The notes beneath the pieces were generated by a model. The model did not search any database, was not told the DNA's origin, and saw nothing but the letters and a program-made list of their open reading frames with translations. From Polynucleobacter sp. AP-Nino-20-G2 (GTDB lineage: Bacteria > Pseudomonadota > Gammaproteobacteria > Burkholderiales > Burkholderiaceae), in assembly GCF_018688235.1 (NCBI RefSeq), contig NZ_CP061313.1, positions 1-64,000 of the forward strand: 64,000 nt of DNA, written 5' to 3'. This document shows positions 17,607 through 27,133 of the stretch, piece by piece; the first letter of the stretch is position 1, and the number at the start of each line of letters is the position of its first letter. Position numbers and translations under genes: made by a program.

Positions 17607-18143
17607 ATGGCTGAATTAGCCACGATTGCACGCCCTTATGCTGAAGCGCTTTTTCAAAGCGCCAAGCCTGCTGAGCTTGCTGGTTGTTTAGAGCAGTTAA
17701 ATGAATTGGCGCAATTGGCAGAATTGCCGGAAGTTGCCGTTCTATCAAACAATCCAAAAGTATCCGCAGATGATTTAAGTAAATTGCTTTCCGGCATGGT
17801 GAAGACAAAGCTGGACGGCAAAATCTCGAGCTTTTTGAGTCTTGTAAATCAAAACCACCGCTTAGCTGCAGTCCCTGAAATTGCGCGTCAATTTGAGGCG
17901 ATGAAGAATAAGAGCGAAGGTGCAGCAGAAGTAATGATTACTAGCGCATTCCCATTAGAGGGTTCTGCGCTAAATGATTTGTTGTCAAGTTTGAAGAAGC
18001 GCTTTGGGGGTAAAGAATTGCGCCCAACTATCCAAGTGGATCCAACACTGATTGGCGGAGTTCGCATTCAGGTTGGAGATGAAGTGTTGGATAGTTCAGT
18101 TAAGGCACAGTTAGCTCAAATGCAAGCAAGTCTTGGCGCATAA
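17607..18143 (+). CDS. atpH: ATP synthase F1 subunit delta
   Basis: The 178-aa subunit joins the top of F1 to the peripheral stalk. It starts ATIARPYAEALFQSAK near residue 5, the OSCP/delta signature, and ends with the conserved GGVRIQVGDEVLDSSVKAQLAQM. Confidence 0.95.
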   Translation: MAELATIARPYAEALFQSAKPAELAGCLEQLNELAQLAELPEVAVLSNNPKVSADDLSKLLSGMVKTKLDGKISSFLSLVNQNHRLAAVPEIARQFEAMKNKSEGAAEVMITSAFPLEGSALNDLLSSLKKRFGGKELRPTIQVDPTLIGGVRIQVGDEVLDSSVKAQLAQMQASLGA

Positions 18144-18188
18144 GTTATCCCTATTAAGAACATACGAAATAAGACCCAGGAGTAAGTA

Positions 18189-19730
18189 ATGCAACTCAAT
18201 CCTTCCGAGATCAGCGAGCTGATCAAAAGCCGAATTAGCGAAATGGGTGTCGACTCCCAACTTCGCAACGAAGGCACTGTAATTTCAGTGACCGACGGTA
18301 TTTGCCGCGTACATGGCTTGTCTGGTGTGATGCAGGGCGAAATGTTGGAATTCCCAAACAACACAATCGGCCTCGCGTTGAACCTTGAGCGTGATTCAGT
18401 TGGTGCTGTGGTGTTGGGTGAATACACCCACATTAAAGAAGGCGATCCAGTGAAATGTACTGGCCGCATTTTGGAAGTTCCAGTTGGTCCAGAGTTGCTC
18501 GGTCGCGTAGTAAACGCACTCGGTCAGCCTATTGACGGAAAAGGTCCGATCAATACTAAGTTGACTGACTTTATTGAAAAAGTTGCCCCAGGCGTTATCG
18601 CTCGTCAATCTGTTAGCCAGCCAGTTCAAACTGGTTTGAAGGCGATTGATGCGATGGTTCCAATCGGCCGCGGTCAGCGCGAGTTGATCATTGGCGACCG
18701 TCAAACTGGTAAGACAGCGGTTGCGGTTGACGCGATCATTAACCAAAAAGGTAAAGGCGTATATTGCGTTTACGTTGCGATTGGTCAAAAAGCTTCCACC
18801 ATTGCTAACGTTGTTCGCAAGCTCACAGAGCTAGGCGCAATGGAATATACCGTTGTTGTTGCAGCAAGTGCTTCTGAGTCTGCAGCGATGCAGTACCTCT
18901 CAGCGTATGCTGGTTGCACAATGGGCGAATACTTCCGCGATCGCGGTGAAGATGCCTTGATCGTTTATGACGATTTAACAAAACAAGCGGTTGCATACCG
19001 TCAGATTTCTTTGCTATTGCGTCGCCCACCAGGTCGCGAAGCTTACCCTGGCGATGTGTTCTATCTCCACTCACGTTTGCTTGAGCGTGCTGCTCGTGTA
19101 AATGCTGAGTATGTTGAGAAATTTACAAATGGTTCTGTAAAAGGTAAGACAGGTTCTTTAACTGCATTGCCAATTATTGAAACTCAAGCGGGTGACGTTT
19201 CTGCATTCGTTCCAACCAATGTGATTTCGATTACAGACGGTCAGATCTTCTTGGAAACTGACTTGTTTAACGCGGGTGTACGTCCTGCGATTAACGCTGG
19301 TATTTCTGTTTCACGTGTTGGTGGTGCTGCACAAACTAAAGTCATTAAGAAATTGTCTGGCGGTATTCGTACCGACTTGGCACAGTATCGAGAATTGGCA
19401 GCGTTTGCCCAGTTCGCTTCTGACCTGGACGAAGCAACCCGCAAGCAATTAGAGCGTGGTCGTCGCGTTACTGAATTGTGTAAGCAAGCGCAGTACAAGC
19501 CATTGCAAGTTTGGGAAATGGCTGCGTCATTGTTCGCAGTTAACAATGGTTACTTTGATGACCTCGAAGTGAAGAACGTATTGGCATTCGAAAAAGGTTT
19601 GCAAGATCATTTGAAATCTAAGTACGCTGATTTAGTGGCGCGTATTGAAGAAACCAAAGACTTGAGCAAAGATGACGAAGCTGCTTTGCGTGCTGCAATT
19701 GAGGATTACAAGCGTTCAGCCTCTTTCTAA
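18189..19730 (+). CDS. atpA: ATP synthase F1 subunit alpha
   Basis: Alpha holds the non-catalytic nucleotide sites of F1. The 513-aa protein (same length as E. coli) has the Walker A GDRQTGKTA near residue 169-177, the arginine finger region SVSRVGGAAQ near 375, and the beta-barrel N-terminus. It is preceded by AGGAG. A half-parS sequence at 19307-19317 is probably chance. Confidence 0.98.
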   Translation: MQLNPSEISELIKSRISEMGVDSQLRNEGTVISVTDGICRVHGLSGVMQGEMLEFPNNTIGLALNLERDSVGAVVLGEYTHIKEGDPVKCTGRILEVPVGPELLGRVVNALGQPIDGKGPINTKLTDFIEKVAPGVIARQSVSQPVQTGLKAIDAMVPIGRGQRELIIGDRQTGKTAVAVDAIINQKGKGVYCVYVAIGQKASTIANVVRKLTELGAMEYTVVVAASASESAAMQYLSAYAGCTMGEYFRDRGEDALIVYDDLTKQAVAYRQISLLLRRPPGREAYPGDVFYLHSRLLERAARVNAEYVEKFTNGSVKGKTGSLTALPIIETQAGDVSAFVPTNVISITDGQIFLETDLFNAGVRPAINAGISVSRVGGAAQTKVIKKLSGGIRTDLAQYRELAAFAQFASDLDEATRKQLERGRRVTELCKQAQYKPLQVWEMAASLFAVNNGYFDDLEVKNVLAFEKGLQDHLKSKYADLVARIEETKDLSKDDEAALRAAIEDYKRSASF

Positions 19731-19747
19731 GAGGGCTCGCATAAATC

Positions 19748-20617
19748 ATGGCAAGCACAAAAGAGATACGATCAAAGATCAAGAGCGTGCAAAACACGCG
19801 CAAGATCACGAAGGCAATGGAAATGGTCGCCGCATCCAAGATGCGTCGCGCCCAGGAGCGCATGCGTAATGCGCGTCCATACGCTGAAAAAATTCGTGAG
19901 ATTGTTGCTAATCTTTCTAAAGCAAATCCTGAGTTCCGCCCTGCTTACATGGCAACTCGCGAAGTCAAGAAAATTGGCACGATTTTGGTTACAACAGACA
20001 AGGGCTTATGCGGCGGCTTGAACACCAACGTATTGCGTCTGATTGCAAACCAAGTGCGCGACATGGAGGCAACGAATATTGGCATTGAATACACTGCCAT
20101 CGGTTCAAAAGGCCTTCAGTTTTTAAATCGCTCAAAAGCAAAGTTGATTTCTCAAACAATCCAAATTGGCGATACGCCACATATGGATGTTTTGATTGGC
20201 GCGATCACCGCCCAATTAGAAGCGTTTGAGCGCGGCGAGATTGATGCTGTTTATTTGGCATATACCCGCTTTGTTAACGCAATGAAGCAAGAGCCAGTAT
20301 TAGAAAAGCTCTTGCCTTTGGAGCCAGCAGCTTTAACTCCAGAAGAAAAAGTAGGAAATTCTTGGGATTACATTTACGAGCCTGATGCAGAGTCCATTTT
20401 GAATGGACTATTAAAGCGCTACGTAGAAGCAATGATTTATCAAGCTGTTGCTGAAAACATGGCTTCAGAACAATCTGCTCGCATGGTCTCAATGAAGGCC
20501 GCTTCAGATAATGCGAAGAATGTCATTGGCGAATTGCAATTGGATTACAACAAAACACGACAGGCTGCTATTACTAAAGAGTTGTCAGAGATTGTTGGCG
20601 GAGCGGCTGCGGTTTAA
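19748..20617 (+). CDS. atpG: ATP synthase F1 subunit gamma
   Basis: Gamma is the rotating central shaft. The 289-aa product has N- and C-terminal helices (start ASTKEIRSKIKSVQNTRKITKAMEMVAASKM, end ITKELSEIVGGAAAV) that form the coiled coil inside the alpha3-beta3 ring. The conserved TTDKGLCGGLN lies near residue 80. Confidence 0.97.
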   Translation: MASTKEIRSKIKSVQNTRKITKAMEMVAASKMRRAQERMRNARPYAEKIREIVANLSKANPEFRPAYMATREVKKIGTILVTTDKGLCGGLNTNVLRLIANQVRDMEATNIGIEYTAIGSKGLQFLNRSKAKLISQTIQIGDTPHMDVLIGAITAQLEAFERGEIDAVYLAYTRFVNAMKQEPVLEKLLPLEPAALTPEEKVGNSWDYIYEPDAESILNGLLKRYVEAMIYQAVAENMASEQSARMVSMKAASDNAKNVIGELQLDYNKTRQAAITKELSEIVGGAAAV

Positions 20618-20672
20618 GCGGTCAGCGTTTAAGAATACGAAAGAATTCAGGAATTAAAAGCGGAGAAATGCG

Positions 20673-22073
20673 ATGAGTAACGGAAATATCGTGCAATGTA
20701 TCGGTCCAGTGGTGGACATTCAGTTCCCACGCGACAAAATGCCAAACATTTATGATGCGTTGACATTAGTTGAAAGCGGCGAAAAATCATTTGCTGAAAA
20801 GGGTTTAACCTTCGAAGTTCAGCAACAGATCGGCGATGGCGTAGTTCGCGCAATTGCGATGGGTGCAAGCGATGGATTGCGTCGCGGCATGGAAGTTGCT
20901 TCCACTGGCAAGCCAATTTCTGTACCAGTTGGCCCAGCTACACTCGGTCGCATTATGGACGTTTTGGGTCGCCCAATTGATGATGCAGGCCCTATTGCTA
21001 CTGAAGAGCGTCGCGCTATTCACCAACCAGCGCCGAAGTTTGATGAGCTCTCACCTTCTGTTGACTTGCTCGAGACCGGTATTAAGGTGATCGACTTAGT
21101 TTGCCCGTTTGCTAAAGGCGGTAAGGTTGGCTTGTTCGGTGGTGCGGGTGTTGGTAAGACCGTGAACATGATGGAATTGATTAACAACATCGCTAAGCAA
21201 CACTCAGGTTTGTCTGTGTTTGCCGGTGTTGGTGAGCGTACTCGTGAAGGTAATGACTTCTATCACGAGATGAAAGAATCTAACGTTATCGACAAAGTGG
21301 CGATGGTGTTTGGTCAAATGAACGAACCTCCTGGCAACCGTTTGCGCGTTGCGTTGACAGGTTTGACAATGGCTGAAGCGTTCCGTGACGAAGGTCGTGA
21401 CATTTTGTTCTTCGTTGACAATATTTATCGCTACACACTAGCTGGTACTGAAGTTTCTGCATTGCTCGGTCGTATGCCTTCAGCTGTGGGTTACCAACCT
21501 ACATTGGCTGAAGAAATGGGTAAGTTGCAAGAGCGTATTACCTCAACTAAGACTGGCTCTGTTACATCTATTCAGGCCGTTTACGTTCCTGCGGATGACT
21601 TGACAGATCCATCACCAGCAACAACCTTCTTGCACTTAGACTCCACCGTGGTGTTGTCACGTGACATCGCTGCTTTGGGTATCTACCCAGCGGTTGATCC
21701 ATTGGATTCAACAAGCCGTCAGCTCGACCCACAAGTGGTTGGTCAAGAGCACTATGAAGTAGCTCGTGATGTACAGATGACATTGCAACGTTACAAAGAA
21801 TTGCGCGACATTATTGCAATTTTGGGTATGGACGAGTTGTCACCAGAAGACAAATTGGCTGTATCACGCGCACGTAAGATTCAGCGTTTCTTGTCCCAAC
21901 CTTTCCACGTTGCGGAAGTGTTTACTGGTTCACCAGGCAAATACGTGCCATTGAAAGAAACTATTCGTGGTTTCAAAATGATTTGCAGCGGCGAATTGGA
22001 TCACTTGCCTGAGCAAGCGTTCTACATGGTGGGTTCAATTGATGAAGCCATCGAGAAAGCTAAGAAGCTTTAA
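20673..22073 (+). CDS. atpD: ATP synthase F1 subunit beta
   Basis: Beta carries the catalytic nucleotide sites. The 466-aa protein shows Walker A GGAGVGKTVNMM near residue 155, GERTREGND with the catalytic glutamate near 190, Walker B DILFFVDNIYRYT, and the C-terminal DELSPEDK torque motif. It is the eighth gene of the operon. Confidence 0.98.
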   Translation: MSNGNIVQCIGPVVDIQFPRDKMPNIYDALTLVESGEKSFAEKGLTFEVQQQIGDGVVRAIAMGASDGLRRGMEVASTGKPISVPVGPATLGRIMDVLGRPIDDAGPIATEERRAIHQPAPKFDELSPSVDLLETGIKVIDLVCPFAKGGKVGLFGGAGVGKTVNMMELINNIAKQHSGLSVFAGVGERTREGNDFYHEMKESNVIDKVAMVFGQMNEPPGNRLRVALTGLTMAEAFRDEGRDILFFVDNIYRYTLAGTEVSALLGRMPSAVGYQPTLAEEMGKLQERITSTKTGSVTSIQAVYVPADDLTDPSPATTFLHLDSTVVLSRDIAALGIYPAVDPLDSTSRQLDPQVVGQEHYEVARDVQMTLQRYKELRDIIAILGMDELSPEDKLAVSRARKIQRFLSQPFHVAEVFTGSPGKYVPLKETIRGFKMICSGELDHLPEQAFYMVGSIDEAIEKAKKL

Positions 22074-22094
22074 TCGAACTCATCTAGGGAAATT

Positions 22095-22511
22095 ATGTCA
22101 ACCATACGCGTCGATGTAGTAAGTGCTGAGCAATCTATTTTCAGCGGTGAAGCCAAGTTTGTAGCGCTTCCTGGTGAAAGTGGTGAGCTCGGTATTTTGC
22201 GCGGCCACACTCCTTTGATTACACGTATTCGTCCGGGCTCAGTTCGTATTGAAAAAGCTGATGGTGATGAAGAGTTTGTATTCGTGGCGGGTGGCTATTT
22301 AGAAGTGCAGCCTGATCATGTAACCGTGCTGGCAGATACTGCTATTCGCGGGCATGACTTGGATGAAGCTAAAGCAACTGAAGCCAAGAAGCGTGCTGAA
22401 GAAGCAATGCAGAATCGTGGCACAGACTTTGATTTGGCCTTGGCTCAATCCGAGTTTGCAATGGCAGCGGCTCAGTTGGCAGCAATTGCACGTTTCCGTC
22501 GTAAAAAGTAA
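22095..22511 (+). CDS. atpC: ATP synthase F1 subunit epsilon
   Basis: Epsilon couples the central stalk to the c-ring and can inhibit ATP hydrolysis. The 138-aa protein has an N-terminal beta-sandwich (STIRVDVVSAEQSIFSGEAKFVALPGESGELGILRGHTPL) and a C-terminal helical hairpin ending IARFRRKK. The operon-end hairpin starts at its stop codon. Confidence 0.95.
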   Translation: MSTIRVDVVSAEQSIFSGEAKFVALPGESGELGILRGHTPLITRIRPGSVRIEKADGDEEFVFVAGGYLEVQPDHVTVLADTAIRGHDLDEAKATEAKKRAEEAMQNRGTDFDLALAQSEFAMAAAQLAAIARFRRKK

Positions 22512-22549
22512 AAGCCGGTCATCTCCTTGTTGTTAAATGACCGGTTTTT
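22511..22549 (+). terminator. Terminator-like hairpin after atpC, overlapping hemE start
   Basis: CCGGTCAT (22515-22522) pairs perfectly with ATGACCGG (22537-22544). The stem is extended by a G-U pair and three A-U pairs, and TTTTT follows (22545-22549), which is the layout of an intrinsic terminator. The 14-nt loop holds both TTG codons proposed to start hemE, and the right arm encodes its residues NDR. Confidence 0.8.
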
Positions 22550-23639
22550 AAAAGCCTGCTTGGGCGAAGCGGTTGATCAAACACCGCTTTGGCTCATGCG
22601 CCAGGCCGGTCGATATCTACCAGAGTACAACGCTACTCGCGCAAGAGCTGGAAGCTTTCTTGGCCTTGCGAAAAATCCAGCATATGCAACGGAAGTAACT
22701 CTCCAGCCATTGGATCGCTATCCTCTAGACGCTGCAATTTTATTTTCTGATATTTTGACCATTCCAGATGCAATGGGATTGGGTTTGAAATTTACTGCCG
22801 GCGAAGGCCCAAGTTTTGATCACCCTCTTCGCAATGAAGAGGCGGTGAAGAAATTGCGCGCAGCTGACATGAATGAGCTCAAATATGTATTTGATGCCGT
22901 TTCTGAAATTCGTAAAGCGTTAATTCAGGACGGCAAGCAGCGCGTTCCATTGATTGGTTTTTCCGGTAGTCCATGGACATTGGCGTGCTACATGATTGAT
23001 GGCTCCAGTTCAGACGATTTTCGTCATGCCAAAACCATGATGTTTAGTCGCCCCGATTTGTTGCAACATATTTTGGATATCAACGCCCAGTCGGTAGCTG
23101 CATACTTAACTGAACAGGTTAAGGCTGGCGCACAAGCGCTGATGATTTTTGATACTTGGGGTGGCATGCTTCCAGATGGTTGGTATCAAAAAATGTCTTT
23201 GGCCTCAATGCAAAAAGTAATCTCTTTGTTGCCGCGCGAGCATGACGGCAGAAAAATTCCGGTCATCATGTTTACTAAAGGCGGCGCAATTTGGCTAAAC
23301 GATATGGCTCAAGTTGGCGCGGATGTCATTGCGGTAGATTGGACAATGTCGCTCGGACGCGCACGAAAACAGCTGTTAGAAATCAATAAGCCTTTAGCAC
23401 TCCAGGGAAATCTTGATCCGCTGATATTATTTTCAGAGCCAAAGCAGGTAGCCGCTGCTGCAAGTTTGGTATTAGAGGATTTGGCTGGTGCTCCAGCCCT
23501 TAAGCCAGGCCTGCATGCACTGGATGGGCATATATTTAATCTCGGCCATGGGATTAATCAGTTCACGCCTCCGGAAAGCGTCACCGCCCTATCTGAGGCG
23601 GTAATCTCCACATCAAAAGCCCTTCGGGCCAAGCAATAA
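22527..23639 (+). CDS. hemE: Uroporphyrinogen decarboxylase
   Basis: HemE removes four carboxyl groups from uroporphyrinogen III to give coproporphyrinogen III in heme synthesis. The 370-aa product has the signature PLWLMRQAGRYLPEY near residue 20-34 and GFSGSPWTLACYM near 145. The family N-terminus (LxNDRxLxAL) begins right here, so the start must be TTG 22527 or TTG 22530; no in-frame ATG lies upstream before the TAA at 22509. There is no Shine-Dalgarno, and both TTGs lie in the loop of the atp terminator hairpin. Transcription from a promoter inside atpC, or read-through, would be needed. Confidence 0.95.
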   Translation: MLLNDRFLKACLGEAVDQTPLWLMRQAGRYLPEYNATRARAGSFLGLAKNPAYATEVTLQPLDRYPLDAAILFSDILTIPDAMGLGLKFTAGEGPSFDHPLRNEEAVKKLRAADMNELKYVFDAVSEIRKALIQDGKQRVPLIGFSGSPWTLACYMIDGSSSDDFRHAKTMMFSRPDLLQHILDINAQSVAAYLTEQVKAGAQALMIFDTWGGMLPDGWYQKMSLASMQKVISLLPREHDGRKIPVIMFTKGGAIWLNDMAQVGADVIAVDWTMSLGRARKQLLEINKPLALQGNLDPLILFSEPKQVAAAASLVLEDLAGAPALKPGLHALDGHIFNLGHGINQFTPPESVTALSEAVISTSKALRAKQ

Positions 23640-23899
23640 TCCCAAGTAATTGCTAACTTTGGCTAAAAATTTAGCTAAAGTTATGCACAGATACGTGCAG
23701 AGACATAAATACAGTGAGATTCATGAGAAATATGAACATTCACTTTTAATAAGCATTGTAAATAACTGATTTATATGTATATTTACCAAATTCAGCAATT
23801 TAAGCCTCTAATCACTATCCTATAAAATAACAAAAGATTTTCGAATCTTTGAATGATATCCACAGACTTATCCACAAGCAAAGCTGGAAATTTTAGGAA
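23640..23899. other. hemE-priA gap with two DnaA-box-like sites
   Basis: This 260-bp AT-rich gap has no credible gene. Just before priA it holds ATATCCACA (23856-23864) and a perfect DnaA box TTATCCACA (23868-23876), same strand, 12 bp apart start to start and 24 bp before the priA ATG. The position suits DnaA control of priA, but that is inference. Confidence 0.55.
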
Positions 23900-26023
23900 A
23901 TGATAGATAAGCCCATAGTGGTTCAGGTGGTCCTCGATAAGCCTCTAGCGCAAGGCTTTGATTACCTATGGGATGCTCAAAAATTAGGCAAATTACCAGA
24001 AATTGGGCAACTGGTAGATGTGCCATTTGGAAGATCAAAAGCGGTGGGTGTTGTCATTAAAGTTAGCGATCACTCCGAATTTGATATAGAAAAACTAAAA
24101 ACAGTAAATCAGATTGCACCATTGCCCCCGTTGGATTCTGCTCTCCTGGCGCTGATGAATTTCGCGAGTCAATATTACGTACATTCATTGGGCGAAACCA
24201 TTTTGCCGGCCATTCCACAGATGTGGAAAAAAGCGGATGAATGGGAAAAGATCCCCAGAAAACTAGAATTAGCAGAAAAAAAGAAAATAAAAAAAGAGAT
24301 TGCGGCAGAGGGTTTGATTACCGAGGCGCAGCTAAATCCAAATCAAAAACAAGCATTACAAGATTTGTTAAATAACACAGGACAATCATTTCGTGCAATT
24401 TTGTTGCAGGGCCAAACAGGAAGCGGAAAGACTGCGGTTTTTTTAAACTGGCTAGCAAGCATCCTGAAAGATGAGAAAGCGCAAGTGTTATTACTTGTGC
24501 CGGAAATTAATTTGACACCGCAACTAGAGCGAAGGGTTCGCGCCTACTTTCCAGACAAAACGATGGCGGTGCTACATAGTGGCGTCAGCGAAAAGAAAAG
24601 AGGGATCGCTTGGTTAGAAGCGATGACGGGAAAGGCGCAAATCATTTTGGGGACGCGCTTGGCAGCATTAACACCCATGCCAAATTTACGTGCGATTGTT
24701 GTGGATGAAGAGCACGATCCTTCATACAAACAACAAGAGGGAACGCGTTACTCTGCAAGAGATTTAGCCATATGGCGAGCACATGATCGGAAAATTCCAA
24801 TTTTGCTTTCCTCGGCAACGCCATCTTTAGAGACTTGGATGGCTGCACAGGCTGGTCGCTATGAGTACATACGCCTTGATCAACGAGCGCGAGGTGCAAG
24901 CTTACCCAGAGTACATTTGATTAATACGCGTGATCCACAAAATCAATTTAGTCATGGTGATGTTAGCGCGCCCAAGGAAAAAAGCTTAATTACAAAAACT
25001 TTAGCGAACGCAATATCAAAAGCACTCGAGGCAAAAAAACAAAGCTTAATTTTGATTAATCGCCGTGGCTATGCTCCAGTACTGAGTTGCAACGCTTGCA
25101 ACTGGCTATCAAAGTGCACGCAATGTTCCACTTACACGGTAATGCACAAGGCGGGCGCATTAGGTAGGCGCGCCGTATTAAGTTGTCATCATTGCGGCTT
25201 GGTGAGTCCTATCCCAAACCACTGTCCAGATTGTGGCAATGCCGATTTAAAAACGCTGGGTCATGGTACGCAAAAGCTGGAAGATGCCATAGAGAAAATG
25301 TGGCCTCAAGCAAGAGTGCTCAGAGTCGACACGGATTCAAGCAGAAAGAGTAAGGGAGCGGAGGCGCTCTTTCAGGAAATTCATGAAGGTAATGTTGATA
25401 TTGTGGTGGGCACTCAAATGATTGCCAAGGGGCATGACTATCAAAACATCGGTTTGGTTGCAGTGCTAGATGCAGATAGTCGACTCTATTCCGCTGACTT
25501 CAGGGCTGCAGAGAGATTATTTGCGCAGTTGGTACAGGTTGCGGGACGTGCTGGAAGATCGGGTGTGGATGGCGAAGAAAGTGGCGCCATTATGATTGAA
25601 ACACAATATCCGGAATCGCCCGTATTTCAATATCTCTTGCGTCATGATGTTGATGGATTTTTAGCGTTTACAGCAAACGAAAGAGAGGAGGCTGCATTGC
25701 CGCCTTACTCTTATCAGGCTTTAATTCATGCGGAAGCGAAGAGTTTAGAAAAGGCCATACGGTTTTTAAATGAACTCAAAGGGCGCTTAAAGAATAGAGG
25801 CATGATGACACGAGAATTAAGGGTGTATGACCCCGTACCCAAGCCAGTGATGCGTGTTGCTGGTTCAGAGCGCGCCCAGCTAGTGATTGAGTCTGCAAAT
25901 CGAAAAGTGTTGCAAGAAACACTAGAAATGATTGATCAAGATTTACGACAAGATTCTCAAGGCCGAATTAGTAAGACCTCGCGCATTCGATGGTTGATAG
26001 AGCGCGATCCAATCGCTATTTAA
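23900..26023 (+). CDS. priA: Primosomal protein N' (replication restart helicase PriA)
   Basis: PriA recognises stalled forks and reloads the replisome. The 707-aa protein has a 3' DNA-binding N-terminal domain, Walker A LLQGQTGSGKTAVFL near residue 170-184, Walker B VVDEEHD near 270, and a zinc domain with paired cysteines (CNACNWLSKCTQC and CHHCG...CPDCG, about 397-450). Helicase domain 2 follows with IVVGTQMIAKGHDY and QLVQVAGRAGRS. Its stop codon overlaps the stop of the convergent gcvH. Confidence 0.96.
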   Translation: MIDKPIVVQVVLDKPLAQGFDYLWDAQKLGKLPEIGQLVDVPFGRSKAVGVVIKVSDHSEFDIEKLKTVNQIAPLPPLDSALLALMNFASQYYVHSLGETILPAIPQMWKKADEWEKIPRKLELAEKKKIKKEIAAEGLITEAQLNPNQKQALQDLLNNTGQSFRAILLQGQTGSGKTAVFLNWLASILKDEKAQVLLLVPEINLTPQLERRVRAYFPDKTMAVLHSGVSEKKRGIAWLEAMTGKAQIILGTRLAALTPMPNLRAIVVDEEHDPSYKQQEGTRYSARDLAIWRAHDRKIPILLSSATPSLETWMAAQAGRYEYIRLDQRARGASLPRVHLINTRDPQNQFSHGDVSAPKEKSLITKTLANAISKALEAKKQSLILINRRGYAPVLSCNACNWLSKCTQCSTYTVMHKAGALGRRAVLSCHHCGLVSPIPNHCPDCGNADLKTLGHGTQKLEDAIEKMWPQARVLRVDTDSSRKSKGAEALFQEIHEGNVDIVVGTQMIAKGHDYQNIGLVAVLDADSRLYSADFRAAERLFAQLVQVAGRAGRSGVDGEESGAIMIETQYPESPVFQYLLRHDVDGFLAFTANEREEAALPPYSYQALIHAEAKSLEKAIRFLNELKGRLKNRGMMTRELRVYDPVPKPVMRVAGSERAQLVIESANRKVLQETLEMIDQDLRQDSQGRISKTSRIRWLIERDPIAI

Positions 26024-26412
26024 GCTCCGGCGCTCGAGCTGTATTTTTCAAGACTCATCAAATTATTTAAATCTGCATTTAGGGTCGCTTCAGATGATGG
26101 TTTAATTTTGAAAAGCCATACTGCATACGGCTTTTCATTCACGATCTCAGGGCTGGCATCCATTTCATCATTGAGCTCAATAATTTCACCACTAATTGGC
26201 GCATGAATATCGCTAGCTGCTTTGACTGATTCAATGACGGCGATTGCCTCACCTTGCTTCACTTGCTGGCCGATTTTAGGCGCCTGAAAAAACATGACAT
26301 CACCTAAGGCTTCTTGAGCATGATTGCTAATTCCAACCCAAATGAGGCCGTCATCTTCTACGCTTGCCCACTCGTGTGTTTCTGCTAATTTAAAGGTGTC
26401 TTGTGTTTTCAT
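26020..26412 (-). CDS. gcvH: Glycine cleavage system H protein
   Basis: GcvH is the lipoyl shuttle of the glycine cleavage complex; the 130-aa size is typical. The lipoylated residue is Lys64 in AVIESVKAASDI. The C-terminus ends with an unusual LEKYSSSAGA tail. No gcvT or gcvP is near, so the rest of the complex must be encoded elsewhere, or GcvH acts mainly as a lipoyl donor. It converges on priA with overlapping stop codons (26020-26023). Confidence 0.95.
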   Translation of the reverse strand: MKTQDTFKLAETHEWASVEDDGLIWVGISNHAQEALGDVMFFQAPKIGQQVKQGEAIAVIESVKAASDIHAPISGEIIELNDEMDASPEIVNEKPYAVWLFKIKPSSEATLNADLNNLMSLEKYSSSAGA

Positions 26413-26485
26413 GTCTTATCCAGTGAGACATATTCTAGCTTCTTTGCCATAAACTAGTGGCTTAACTATTTAAGGCCTTATATTC

Positions 26486-27124
26486 ATGCCAATCAAATTA
26501 GGAATTGTTCCCGTTACACCATTTGAGCAAAATTGTTCGATCTTAGTTTGCCAAGAGACCGGAGATGCTGCTGTCGTCGATCCGGGCGGAGATATAGACA
26601 AAATTCTTGATGGCGTTAAGCAGATGGGGGGCACAGTAAAAAAGATTTTGTTGACGCATGGCCACCTGGATCACTGTGCGGCAGCAAAAGATTTATCCGA
26701 TCAGCTAGGCGTACCTATTGAGGGCCCCCAAATCGACGAACAGTTTTGGTTGGATCAGTTGCCCGAGCAAACAGTGCGCTTTGGTTTTGGCCATGCGAAA
26801 GCTTTTGTACCAACGCGCTGGTTAGAAGATGGTGATCACGTGCAGGTTGGTAATGTTGATTTAGAGGTTCTACATTGCCCAGGCCATACACCTGGTCATG
26901 TTGTGTTTTTTGATAAAGAAGATCGTTTGGCTTTGGTGGGTGACGTGCTATTTGCGGGATCAATCGGCAGAACCGATTTTCCTCGCGGCAATCATGCAGA
27001 CCTCATTAATGCCATTAAGACTAAGTTATGGCCGCTGGGCGATGATGTGCAGTTTGTTCCAGGCCATGGCCCAATGTCGACATTTGGCAAAGAGCGCCAA
27101 ACAAATCCCTACGTAGGAGATTAG
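26486..27124 (+). CDS. Metallo-beta-lactamase-fold hydrolase (glyoxalase II/YcbL-like)
   Basis: A 212-aa single-domain protein with the metal motif THGHLDH (residues 57-63), GHTPGHV near 137, a metal-bridging aspartate in LVGDVLFAGSIGRTDFPRG, and VPGHGPMST near the C-terminus. It lacks the C-terminal helical domain of true glyoxalase II (about 250 aa), so it is the short YcbL-type thioesterase-like hydrolase. No signal peptide is seen. It is divergent from gcvH with a 73-bp gap. Confidence 0.9.
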   Translation: MPIKLGIVPVTPFEQNCSILVCQETGDAAVVDPGGDIDKILDGVKQMGGTVKKILLTHGHLDHCAAAKDLSDQLGVPIEGPQIDEQFWLDQLPEQTVRFGFGHAKAFVPTRWLEDGDHVQVGNVDLEVLHCPGHTPGHVVFFDKEDRLALVGDVLFAGSIGRTDFPRGNHADLINAIKTKLWPLGDDVQFVPGHGPMSTFGKERQTNPYVGD

Positions 27125-27133
27125 GGGATAAAA

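Noticed and set aside
19307..19317. Half parS (TGTTTCACGTG) inside atpA
   Set aside because: Only the left half matches; the right half reads TTGGT. It is explained by the coding sequence (VSVSRVGG).
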